Assembly (NCBI RefSeq): GCF_950023065.1
Contig: NC_088681.1
Span: 13,578,001-13,642,000, forward strand
Direction of reading: 5' to 3'
DNA from: Planococcus citri
Taxonomy: Eukaryota > Arthropoda > Insecta > Hemiptera > Pseudococcidae
DNA length: 64,000 nucleotides
The notes under the pieces were generated by a model. That model did no database searches. It was not told where the DNA came from and saw only the letters and a program-made list of their open reading frames with translations. Positions 13,901 to 24,590 of the stretch are shown in pieces. A program made the translations under genes and the position numbers. The number at the start of each line of letters is the position of its first letter. Position 1 is the stretch's first letter.

Positions 13901-15214
13901 ACAGAGAATGAGATGTAAATATTTTTTTCAAGTGTTTTCTCGATTTATTGAAATTACTCAGCTCGTACACGCGGATACGCTAAAGGCGGTATTTCGAACG
14001 ACGAGGGAGAAAAATTCATACTCGAGAGAAGAAACGTTGAAGAAGATGCGAGAGAAGAACCTTGTTGCATCGTCGTTGGTATTTTGCCGGCATCGGCACT
14101 TTTTTTTTCACCGTTGCGGATACGTTAAATTATCGGTTAGCGTCGTCGTCGGTCTTCCCGTTAACCAGTTTGATCCGTGTACCAATGGACTCGGGCGAGG
14201 TCGACAATCAATAGTTAACAAAATCGACTACCTTGAAGGGTTACCAGTACTTACTCTGTGTGCAACTTTTGTTATGCTGCGAGAGCCGCGAGGTGGAAAC
14301 GAAATGAAACGTGTAAGTCATGTACGCCAGTTATTGGAAGCTGAAGCAGTGGAAAAAAATGACTCTGGCAAGGAGAATTGCATCATGAAAAAAATTCTCG
14401 CACTAATGAAGTGTGATCCGCATTCGTTCTTATATTGGCGCGTGTGTGTATGTGAATGTGACTCTATGCAATGCCACATCGTAACACGGTGACATTAGGC
14501 AATGACATTTTCGATGTGTACAAGGAGATGGGTTGTTATAATTGTATGCATTTGTAGGAGGATCTCGCGATGCATCTTCCTTTCCTTTCCGTTTGCTGCT
14601 TTGGTATAGGTACCAGAAACCACGACTACGACGACTCGTATTACAAATACAATTAAGCTCGAAGGGTGCGGCATGTCATGTACAAGTAATGATGAGAATA
14701 TAGCGTCGAAATATCGCATCTACTGTACGTATGTGTGAAGTTCCGCTGCTGTTTATGTATGTATTAGGTATGTATTATTATTGTGGCTGTGGCTCACTGA
14801 CTGCGAATCGTCAATCGTTGTCGTTGTCCAAATGGAATGGCTGTTGTTGTTGCGATTGGCTAAACTTGTTGGTTGTTGTCGGCCTAGGCTATCGATTCCA
14901 GTGTGCTGAGGAAGTGAAGTTTTAAGGTGAAATTACCGTGTAATTGTCTAACGTATTTGAGTGATTTAATGATATGGTGTTTAAATAAACGTACGTATGA
15001 TGAGTACGATGTTAATATGTACGTGTTCATTTAACCTAATTGAGGTATATCCTATAGAAGTCGAATGTATGAGTGGAGACTTTGGAAGCCATTTTGTTTT
15101 CACGTTGACTCAGGTTAGGATGGGAGGTATCGATGTGGCTTGGATATTGACCCCTGAGAATTGTCTGTTTGTGATTGATCTATAGTAAAGTTGGTTGAAT
15201 GATGTTGGATTGAT
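10906..15214. other. Unique intronic sequence, no supported gene
   Basis: Contains a poly-T of about 24 at 12818-12841, a (GA)n microsatellite at about 13864-13890, and several GC-balanced stretches (12.6-13.5 and 13.7-14.9 kb). The longest open frame of the window (13830-14492, + strand, 220 codons) lies here. It begins inside the GA repeat (Arg-Glu repeats), has no recognisable domain and no convincing splice context, so I do not call it a gene. A piece at about 11960-12060 resembles the tail of the 24.1/26.3 kb inverted repeat. Confidence 0.5.
13864..13890. repeat. (GA)n microsatellite
   Basis: A nearly perfect GA dinucleotide run (gagagagaga...) followed by gggagaggagaa. It produces the RERERE stretch of the open frame that overlaps it. 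Confidence 0.9.
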
Positions 15215-16910
15215 TTGTATTGATGTTTTTTGGATTGGTAATAGTGATTCAGAAGTGTTGCCTTTGCAGAATTTAGCTCTGACATTGAGTCATTGACCTT
15301 AACTTCTTGAAACTAATCAATTGTGGCTTTCTACCTTTTGCTAGACTCTGAAGTGACACACTAAGTTTTTGGAATTGATCAACTGAAGGTAATTTGTAGA
15401 TTGATATTGGTTCAGAAGTATTGCCTTTGCAGAATTCTGCTTTGGCATTGACTCATTGACCCTAACTTGTAATCTTGGGAGTAATCTAGTTGGCTGATTT
15501 GTAGATTCCGTATAGATTTACATTGACCCTAAATTTTTCTTGGAATTGGTCAATTGAAGATAATTTGTTGTTGATTGATGCTGATTCAGAAGTATTGGCT
15601 TCGCAGAATTCTGCTCTGGTATTGGGCCATTGACCCCAACTTCTTGGAACTAATCAAGTGTTGCTGATTTGTAGATTCATGTACATTGACCTTGAATTCT
15701 TGAAATTGATCAACTGAACATAATTTGTCGATTGATATTGAATAGGTATTGATCCAGAAGTATTGCTTTTGCAGAATTCTGCTCTGGCATTAGGTCATTG
15801 ACCATAACTTCTTGAAACTAATCAAATGTGGCTGATTTGTAGATCAACATTGATCCAAAAGTTCTACTCTTGTTGAACTCAAGATTTAACTGCAGATGAT
15901 GTTTTGTTGACTGATACTGGTTCAGAAGCATTGCTTTTGCAGAATTCTGCACAGATACTGAGTCATTGGCCCTAATTTCTTGAAACTAATCAAGTTTGGC
16001 TGATTTTTGTTAGTTGACATTGATCCAGAAGTTTTGCCTTTGCAGATTTCAATATTGGTTCACTCTGAAATTGACATTGACCTGAAATTATTGGAATTAA
16101 TCAGGTGAAGGTAATTTGTGGATTGATGTTGATTCAGAAGCATTGCCTTTGCAGAATTCTGCATCTGCACTACCATTTAGTCATCGACCTTAACCCTTAA
16201 CTTCCTGATACTGGTTAACTTTGGTTGACTTTTGTAGATTGACATTGATCCAGAAGTTCTACCTTTGGAGATTTCAATATTGGCTCACCCTAACATAAAT
16301 TGACATTGATCCAAGATTATTGCAATTGATCCTTTGAAAATAATTAATGGATTGATGTTGATTCCGAAGACGTATTGCTTTTGCAGAATTCTGCACTGAC
16401 ATCAAGTCATTGACCTCAACACTTCTTGAAACTGATCAAACGTTGCTGATTTGCTGATTGATGTTGGTTCAGAACTATTGCCTTTGCAGCTAATTCTGCA
16501 CTGACTTTGAGTCATTGACATCAACACTTCTTGAAACTGATCAAATGTGGCTGATTTGTTGATTGATTAGAGGTACTGCCTTTGCAGATTCCAATCAAGG
16601 CATTGACCCCAAATTCTTGTATGTAATTGATCAATTAAAGATAATTTGTGGATTGATGTTGATTCTAAAGTATTACCTTTGGCAGAATTCTGTGTTGGCT
16701 TCAAGTATTGACTTTAATTTCTTTAGATTGATCAATATTGTCCTTCATTCTGAGTATCGATCAATTCAATTGTGACTGATTTGTTGATTAATACTGATTC
16801 AGAAGTATCCATTTTCTTCACAGAATTATGTGACATTGACCTTGAAGTTTTGGAATTGATCAAGTGCTGCTGATTAAATGTATTGATTGACAATTGACAT
16901 GATTCAGATT
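15215..16910. repeat. ~165-bp satellite-like array with ~105-bp deletion variants
   Basis: Units carry tgattcagaagtattgcc, tttgcagaattctgc, gagtcattgaccttaactt, cttgaaactaatcaa and gtggctgatttgtag in fixed order. The cagaatt(ctgc) word occurs near 15267, 15430, 15604, 15772 and 15940 (period 163-174). The spacing then drops to about 96-137 through 16820, so the right half has shortened units. About 13 units in all, with substantial divergence between them. No coding potential. Confidence 0.85.
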
Positions 16911-17559
16911 TCTTTATTGGTCATAAATTCTCAAAAGACAATCAACCTGTAACATTGATCTTTTAAGTGTAATCAGAAAACCCGGATTTTGATTAATCAT
17001 CAATACTAAGACATTCTGTTGAATTTTCAGTCCTTCCAACATCCATGATGGAGGGGGGGGGGGGGTGTGTCTCTCATAATTTTCTCGTATTGGAGATTTT
17101 TTGCAGGACTGCCAGGTGCCAAATGTCAAATTTTGACGGTTTATATCTCAAGATTGATCAAACTTGGAGCAAATTGGTTTTCAAAATTATGATGAGAATT
17201 GGCTGAAGACTCCCTATCAATGATCAAAATCAGAAAAGCTCAAGGTTGAACTTTCACTGTGAAAGCTCAGCTTTTCATGGTGAATGCAAAAGTTGAATGC
17301 TATCATTTAAAAATTTGAAAAATTTCATTCAGACACTTTGCGATCTTCCTTTCAAGGAATTGATTTTCAAAATGAGATCTTCACTCGTTGAGCTTTTTTA
17401 GGGGGGGGGGGGGCGCAAGGGTACTTGATTTTGATAAAAATTCTAAAATCTTTGGAAAGTTGAGTGACCTTATTTGAACGTGCTAAGTTCGAATATTCAC
17501 ATATTTTTTCTTTTTAACCCCTGTGACCCCCCTCCCCCTATCAGTGTCCTAAACACCGT
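16911..17559. other. Intronic low-complexity sequence with two G13 runs
   Basis: G homopolymers of 13 bases at about 17053-17065 and 17401-17413, separated by AT-rich sequence with 'cttttcatggtgaa' words. The right end merges into the 138-bp array that follows. No gene seen. Confidence 0.5.
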
Positions 17560-17965
17560 AAAAATGTGAAATTATTGAACAGGCATGTGACGTGTCGTTT
17601 GTTAGGTTTTCGAGAGTGCTGAGTTCGAATATGACCTTATTTTTTCGATTGAACCCTTCTACCCCCCCCCCTCATCAGTGCCCCAATGCCCCAAACATGA
17701 TTAAAAATTAAAAAATTTGAACGGAATGTGACGTTGCGTTTGTTAGGTTTTTGAGGGTACTGAGTGCGAATATGACCTTATTTTTTCGATATAACCCTTC
17801 TGACCCCTCCTCCCCATCAGTGCCCCAAACTTGGTTAAAAATTTGAAAAAATTTGAACGGCATGTGACGTGTTGTTTGTTAGGTTTTTGAGGGTGCTGAG
17901 ATCGAATATGACCTTACTTTTTCGATTTAACCCCTCAGTGCCCCCCGTGCCCCTCCCTAATTTTG
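17560..17965. repeat. ~138-bp tandem repeat, three full units
   Basis: The block gttaggttttt(c/g)ag, then gtgctgag.tcgaatatgacctta, ttttttcgat.taaccc, a C-rich stretch (cccccccctc) and catcagtgcccc recurs with gttagg at about 17601, 17742 and 17878 (spacing ~141 and ~137). A partial unit precedes it near 17460. The frame is unrelated to any gene. Confidence 0.8.
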
Positions 17966-20634
17966 AAAAATTATGAAAATATGATGTGACATATTGATTC
18001 CTACTAATTCAAAGGTGGTGAATTTGAATATCAATGTATTTTTCAGATTCCACCACTCGATGCTCTCAAATTCTTTAAAAAATGTCCTAAAAAGTAATGC
18101 GAGACGTTGATTTATTCCGATTTTCGGATCTCAGTTCCAAAATCGATTGGTTTTTTTGAAACCCTTAGTTGAAGAGTTTCTCTTTCTGACCTTATGGCTG
18201 TTTTGCCACCTCTTGAGTCCTCCTACAACGTCATTGCCATAATGTGAAATCATTTTAATGAGTATTTTAACCTTAGAAATGTCATTGTAACCTAATGCGC
18301 GAATGCAAAACCGTATTATACAAATACATCGTGGTGGACACAGGTATTGACCTCAGCAAAGTTCTGTGGAAGCTATTTACTCGTACAAATATACATTACA
18401 CACACAGTCGTATCGTTTTGTGATGACCCTGGCCATGAAAATTGTCAGTTTCACATCGCGCTCTACAATTCCATATTACCTAGATCCAAAATTCATTAGG
18501 TATATCTGTAGGTACTTATCTATTTCATTTCATAGCATATACGATCTCGCGATTAATTAAGTACAAGTGTTACATGGGTAATTGGGTAGTCCTTACCCTC
18601 TACAGATATCCATATAACCTCAAGTGCATGGGAGATTTGTTCGAGGCGTGTTATCATCGTGTATACTTACCTATATTTCTTATACTCTAGCATCGTTAAC
18701 TCTCGGTATTTTTTAATAGTACATACAACACGATACCTATGAAAGATAAACGCTGTTACTAGTAGGCATACGTATATAAGATGGCGTAGCAGCGTTATTA
18801 GCGTAGATCGCGCGCGCCTTCATTTTCTAAAGGGGGTATTGCTTAATTCAGCGTATATAAATCAAGGTCTGCCGCGCTAGATTACGTTTCACCAAACCGC
18901 TGCGCTACGTTTAACGTCGTAACCTATTCGCTTTCCATCTAAGGTAACCTATAGCCTAGAATGGCCCTAAATTCTTAACCGGTGTCATTTATCCTAAGTA
19001 GGTCTTAATTTACTCGTATAAACGTCCAACCAGCCGCGCCATCAAACGCTCTGGCTCTCTGGCACTGCTTCGCCGCCTGCAGTGTGTGCATATTGTCAGA
19101 TTCAGATCCAGATGGGCGGAGTACGATTAGGTACTTGTCACCTGTGTTGTTTTTTCATTTTGGTAGAGTCATTGAGATCGTATGGCATAGCGTAGACAGT
19201 AGAGCTTCTTTGGATGGTGAAAAAATTAATTCGGATCGCCCCCGCGAACACGTTGCCACATAATTATGTAATTTTTAAAGAGGTTGGAAATTTAATGGTG
19301 AGATATATAGATTCAAATCTCAACTATTTGTTCAAAAATGTGGATTTAAGAGAGGCAAGTTGATAATTTTCTGTCGAGGAATTGGAAAATGGGCAATTTT
19401 TGGAAATTCTCCCCATTTGTTTCTCCAAATGTGAAATGAGTCTCAAAGAATGGACAGGGGGTCAACATAGGTTCAAAAACTGAGAACAATGATGCCAAAA
19501 ATTGACGAAGTTTGGATCAGATTTGCTTTTAAATTAATTAGAATACAAAACTGAAGCTAAACTCTGAGCAGTGAAGGTTTAATAATGAATTTCTCATCGA
19601 TTATGTATATTCATAGTTCGCACGAATCAATCAGGCTCAAATTCATGGCCAAAAATATACTCAATTTAAAGGCAATTGGGAATACTCGAAAAATGTCAAA
19701 CGTGGGTGAACAAAATCAATTTTCGGCCACCTACGATCGAAATTTAGCCTACCACGCGAACTCTGACGTATCTCACAAGATACGTGGCCATTAGAAAGTT
19801 GACAATTTGTATTATGTATAAAAGGTGCGAGGAATGTGGCGAAATTTTTTTTTTTAAGCCAATATCGAATAGTGTAGCTTTCGACCTTGAATGATTATAA
19901 ACATTTTGCAACCAACGAACCAAACGCGAAATTCTTCCATACATTGTTTAGAAGAGGAATAGAAGAATTAATTAATATTTTGAGAATAATTCGCCGAAAA
20001 CATCACGCAGTGTTTTCCAAACAATTACCACAAATGACCTGACGTTTAGATTTTTTTTTTCTTTTTTGGTTGGTACGTATAGCTCGTGTATTTGAAAACA
20101 TTACTCGTCAAGCACGCGAAGATATGGGTGAAACGAAAAAAAAAAAAAAGGAGGAAGAGAGCGAATTATACGTACATAGGACGACGAGCGAGCGTTAAAT
20201 TTGTTTTTATTTCGACGTCCTTCGTTGTTTTTTCTTTTATACAGCTCGATTAATGCGATTTTTTTTTTTTCATACGAGACCAACTCGTTTGTTTACACGT
20301 TGAGCGAACGGACAAGTGTTTATTTATCGATAAATCTACGCTCGCGAACCGTTAATCGATCATATATACGCTTTTAAAGCTTCACTAGGCGAGATAAATT
20401 GAGATAAAATACGATTTATGGGGCTAATTATACGACGTCTGTAATCCATCATTCCAATATACATAAGTGAGCATGGGTATATGGGTATGAATAGTAGGCC
20501 AATTAGCATCGTTTGCGATCGATCATCTATAGTGTGTACTTTCTCCCCGGGATTGATTTGCCGAAGAATCGACCGTTTGATACGAGTAAAAGACGAATTC
20601 ATCTGTCATGTGTGGGAATTTATTATTGTTGCAG
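17966..20634. other. Unique intron sequence up to exon 20635
   Basis: Mostly non-repeat. 18780-19130 is GC-balanced with CG-rich words (gcgcgcgcc near 18810, ctctggctctctggcactgc near 19050). 20100-20400 has poly-A/poly-T tracts. Nothing else was recognised, and no splice-flanked open frame other than the annotated exon. Confidence 0.45.
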
Positions 20635-20816
20635 GAAATCACTGGATCGATCAGCCTTTATCGCCGAGCGCCAGTTTCAGCGACTGCGCTTCCTGGCGCA
20701 GTGGTACACCGTCTCCTCCACTCAGCGAAAGTGGCGGATCAGGAATATGGGGATCGATTACCGACGAGGGTATCGTCTTGGACGAAGAATACGACGAATA
20801 TCCTCGAAAAAGAAAG
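20635..20816 (+). CDS. Glut4EF-like: Second exon of the Glut4EF-like zinc-finger factor: Ser/Pro-rich segment ending in PRKRK
   Basis: A 182-nt exon: acceptor tattattgttgcag ends at 20634 and donor gtaagc begins at 20817. Its first two bases complete the Gly codon opened by the exon at 8142; 60 codons follow and it ends in phase 0. The product has a Ser/Pro-rich stretch (QPLSPSASFS, RSGTPSPPLSES), then ITDEGIVLDEEYDEY and finally PRKRK. ZNF395-type proteins show the same succession: a Trp plus Ser-rich run, 'STPSPP', a TD-G acidic segment, PRKRK, then the C2H2 finger. PRKRK is a plausible nuclear localisation signal, and the SP/TP sites are potential kinase targets. If the intron is retained, the frame runs 18 codons to a stop at 20871-20873. 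The zinc-finger exon is not in this window. Confidence 0.88.
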
Positions 20817-21950
20817 GTAAGCTACGATGATTATTTACTCCTCGTAGACCAAGTCGAAGAGCCAGGCTCGTAATCGTAAAAGCTTTCGAAAAATTACGAT
20901 ATTTCATTTACCTATCGATAATTGCGAAAATACTATACAACCAGTATCGTATAGGGGAGAAAAGGTCGAACATTACGTACAGATTATTATACGCTGGGTT
21001 AGGTTCGGTTTGGCTTAGCTGTACGTATACTTTCTCTTTCGTTTTTTCGCGTTTCGATGCGACGACGATGGTCTCTCACACACAACAAGAGTCGTAGATT
21101 ATAAAAGCGCGAATATAAGACCGCGCGGAGGACCAAACTGGTCCAAGTACGCGATTCTGTAGTACACAATAAGATCCGTATAATAAAGCCAAAAAAAAAT
21201 TGCTCTATGGCGTGCGTTAGATGGTCGAGTTACGTGAAGCGGTACGCGAGCCCGAGCTGCTCTTGCTCACAATGTTATTTCGCCATTACGTAAGCCAGCA
21301 CCGGAGAAGCGATTACGTTATGCCTTAAAAAGTGGCTTCGTGAAAGGCAACAATAATATACACGTCAAGAATAAGGAAAGTGTACTTGGATGTATGAAAT
21401 ATTCGGCGTTCTCTTATATTCTTAATTGCGAACTGAACTGAATAACGCCGAGAGATGCGAATATTCTATAATACATAGTGTGCCGATCTCGTCCTCTTCC
21501 CCTTGGCTGGTGATATTATGGAAGAAACGAGTTGTCCAGCGAGAAGCTGACGCTCTGAGAAGGGCGCAACAGGCAACAGTGTAGTGTAATGGAATGTTAA
21601 TATGAATTGTACGCGACAAGTGACAAGTGCCAAGTGCCTTGAGTTGTTCTACTATGTATAATAGAGGCATTTGTTGAGAGAGATTTCATCATACGAGTAG
21701 ATCGAATCAACCCACTGATTGGTACTGCTGCTGCTGATGATGTTTTGCATGGATAATGGGCGGAATTGGATTTGGAATATATTAGCGAAAATCGATGTTG
21801 ATGAGATGCATAGTGGATGCGGAATAGATTATGTATTGTAGAAACGTAGAAAGGTATAGGCAGCCTTCTTCGATGTACTAGATTATCTGATGAGATATCG
21901 ATGGGCAGCATATCAAATGTTTTGAAAGTAAAAGCACTGAACATTTTCTA
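20817..21950. other. Exon-proximal unique intron sequence
   Basis: GC-balanced, CpG-containing sequence (for example aagaccgcgcggaggacc near 21120, acgcgagcccgagctgctc near 21250) without repeats. Open frames on the minus strand (21422-21944) lack any recognisable domain. Candidate intronic regulatory DNA, by composition only. Confidence 0.4.
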
Positions 21951-23085
21951 AATCGCCAAAAATTGATGATAGTTGAACAATAGTTGGAAAAAATTGCAGA
22001 AAAAAGTGTTTAAAACACGTTTAATTAAATTTTCTATATACGTATTTAATAACATTTTAAAAAAAATTAATAAAAAATGGGAAAAAAATTTTAAAAAATT
22101 GAAAACAAAAAAAAATAAGTAAAAAAAATAGAAAGAAAGTAAAAAGTAAAAAAAAATGAAAATACTAAGATCACCTTACTGAAATATGCTGACCTGCAGA
22201 ATTTGGGAAAATTGTATTTAAAAAGCGTCAAGATCATTTTAAAATGAATCCAAAAAATTTTACAAAAATTTTATGAAGAAGTTTTTAAAATATGAAAAAA
22301 TTAACATCACCAAAAAAGTTGAAAACAACAAAAATTGATGAAGTTTTGTGAGAATTCTATTTAAAAAAAAATTGTCGGAAAGGTGTTCAAATAGTATAAA
22401 AGCACCAAAAAAATGCAAAAAAAAACGTTGAAATCAATATTGAGCAGTACTAATTGAAGATGGAATTTTGTTAAAATAATGTTAAAGTAATGTTCAAGCA
22501 TGAAAAAATCTTCAAAATCAGTGAAAATTGCCAAAAATTGATGAAAGTTGGGACAAACCCCTTCAAAAAATGTTAAAATTGTGTAAAAAGAGATTAAAAC
22601 TCAAAAAAAAAAAGTCAAAGTGAATAAAAATTGTCAAAATTGGCGATTTCAAGTGAAATTTTTACCAAAGCAGCATGAAAAAGTATTGAAAACAATTTAC
22701 AATCACTTAAAAATTTATAAAACTTCAAAATCAATTTTTAAAAATAACAAAAATTGAAATTTTGGTAGAATTTGCGAGAATCATCTCATGAGAAGTAATT
22801 AAAAATGGTCAAAATCAATGAAAAGTGCCAATAATTGTTAAAAGCTCGTGAAAATTTGGCGAAAATCGCACGAAAAAATGAAAAACTTGTTTAAAATGAA
22901 CATGAAGATCAGTGAAAATTACCAGAAGTTGATGAAATATCATTGAAATTTGGCAAAAATTCCATAAAACGTTGAAGAAAAGTTGAATTGATACACAAAG
23001 TCACGGAAAAAAGGCGACAAAATCAATAAAAATCGACATCAGTGAAACACAAAGAATTTTTCAAAAGTTGATGGAATTTTAATTT
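21951..23085. repeat. AT-rich low-complexity tract
   Basis: Poly-A-interrupted sequence (aaaaaaattttaaaaaattg) shading into loose repeats of ccaaaaattgatgaaa, tcagtgaaaatt and gtcaaaattgg. Similar in wording to 1-965 but with no clean period. No open frame longer than chance. Confidence 0.6.
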
Positions 23086-23670
23086 CTGCTGAAAATAGCA
23101 AAAAATCTCGCCTTCTGTCAGGATTGCCAAAAAAGTACGTTTTTTTGCTATAAACAGGCAAAAATTGTCGCTTTTTTGCGGAAAATTTCAAAAATTTTCA
23201 GGTTTTATCCTTGAAATTACTCAAAATTGCCAAAAGGTATTTTTTTTGTCATTAATTCCAAATTGTCAAAGTGTTGCCTTTTTCCAAAAATTCTTGAAAA
23301 ATTCTCGCTTTTTCAAAAATTTACAAAATTTGTAGTTTTTTAGAAAAATAGATCAGATTTGTCTTTTTTTTTCATAAAATTCCCAAAAGTCCTAATTTTT
23401 ACTCAAAATTGTCCAGAATTCTGACTTTTTGGACAGAAATTGTGAAAACGGATGTATCCTCATTTTTTCAATCTTTTCTAAAAAATCTAAAATGCCTTCC
23501 TTTTTGAAAAAAATGGTCCAAAAGTTTAGCTTTTTTGTCAAAAATAGCCAAATTGCAAAAAAAGGCGTTCCTTTTGCTATTATTGTCAAAGTTCTGCTTT
23601 TTTTTCAAAAATATCAAAAATTTTTGCTTTTTAGCAAATTTAAGCCAAAAGATGAGAAAAAAATCAAAAT
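23086..23670. repeat. Third copy of the TTTTTTGCCAAAA/GTCAAAAATT minisatellite
   Basis: Loose units of about 35-55 bases: 'aaaagtccta.tttttactcaaaattgtcc', 'ttttttgtcaaaaatagcca', 'gctttttttcaaaaat'. Same unit vocabulary and orientation as 4.0-5.4 and 8.9-9.6 kb. Overlapping frames on both strands are artefacts of the array. Confidence 0.65.
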
Positions 23671-23699
23671 TTTATCAAATTCACCTAGAAAGTTGAAAT

Positions 23700-24128
23700 T
23701 TGGAATATTTCCTATTTTCGACTTGCCAATTCGATTGGAAACGGTTTTAAACCGTTTGGAGCATTTCTGGAGCCTCCAGCAAATTTTTAGAACTTGAAAT
23801 TTCCTCAAATGAAGTTGGAAATATGATATTTAAGCTCTGCAGGTACATTTCAAGTCGTTTTGAAGCCTCCAGCAACATTTTGAAAATTACTGGAGCCTCC
23901 AGTAAACTTTTGAAACTGGAAATTTCCACAAAATTTCGTCAAATGAAGTTGGGTAGCCCAAATGGACAGATTTTGTGGAAATTTCAAGTTTCAAAAATCT
24001 GCTGTGGAGGATCTAAAAATTTTCAAAAAGTCACTGGAGGCTCCAAAAACACTTGAACCCAACTGTAGTGGACTTGATAACGTGTTGAAATTGGAGTGCA
24101 GAATGAATTTCGGGTTTTAAATTACATT
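23700..24128. repeat. CTGGAGGCTCCAG-type repeat units left of the inverted-repeat arm
   Basis: Repeated blocks: gaaacggttt(t/g)aaaccgttt, (c)tggagcctccag, aa.tttttgaaacttgaaattt, and tcaaatgaagttgg. The block is repeated two to three times before 24128 and continues into the arm at 24.13-24.59 kb. CTGGAGNCTCCAG is itself a near-perfect palindrome. Isolated fragments recur at about 48890-48930 and 55985-56060. Confidence 0.7.
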
Positions 24129-24129
24129 T

Positions 24130-24590
24130 GATGAAATTTTGTGGTAATTTCAAATTTCAACAATCTACTGGAGGCTTCAGTAATTTCCAAAAAGTTGCTG
24201 TAGGCTCCAAAATGGCTTTTAAATCAACTAGCAGTCGACTTAATAGCGTGCTTGAGTTGAAATGCAGCGCGAATATCAGATTTCCAACGTCATTTGATGA
24301 AATTTTCTGGAAATTTCTAGTTTCAAAAATCCGCTGGAGACTCCAGAACTGCTCAAAACGGTTTGAAACCGTTTCCAATCGATTTGGCAGGTCAAAAAAT
24401 GGGAATTTGCCAAATTTCAGCTTTCTAGATCAATTTGGTAAAATTTTGATTTTTTCCCCTTATTTTTGGCTTAAATTTGATTTTCAAAAATTCACCAAAA
24501 ATCGATAAATCAACTTTAGCACTTGAAATTTTGGGTGATGATGAATTTTTGCATGCTTTTTCGATCTAGCTTTGTGCAGTTCAAAAAATC
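24130..24590 (+). repeat. Left arm of a ~450-bp inverted repeat
   Basis: Words in order: tttccaaaaagttgctg, gcagcgcgaatatcagatttc, caacgtcatttgatgaaatttt, tggagactccagaac, gtttccaatcgatttggcagg, tttcagctttctagatcaatttgg, ttcaccaaaaatcgat and tgggtgatgatgaatttttg. The same words occur in reverse order and complemented at 26310-26770. Identity is high but not perfect, with indels. The loop between arms is about 1.7 kb of ordinary sequence. Confidence 0.85.

Larger units (their letters stand above)
8143..20634 (+). other. 12.5-kb intron between the two coding exons
   Basis: Bounded by gtgagt at 8143 and ttattattgttgcag ending at 20634; both phases agree (1 base plus 2 bases complete a Gly codon). 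It holds several tandem arrays listed separately: 8.88-9.62, 10.2-10.9, 15.2-16.9 and 17.56-17.97 kb. Its non-repeat parts (about 10.9-15.2 and 18.0-20.6 kb) include GC-richer stretches but no exon I can support. I found no juxtaposed CAG|GT(A/G)AGT site in this intron. Confidence 0.8.

Noticed and set aside
20481..20634. Extending the coding exon upstream to an ATG at 20481
   Set aside because: The acceptor at 20634 and the exact phase match with the exon ending at 8142 make the start at 20635 far more likely.
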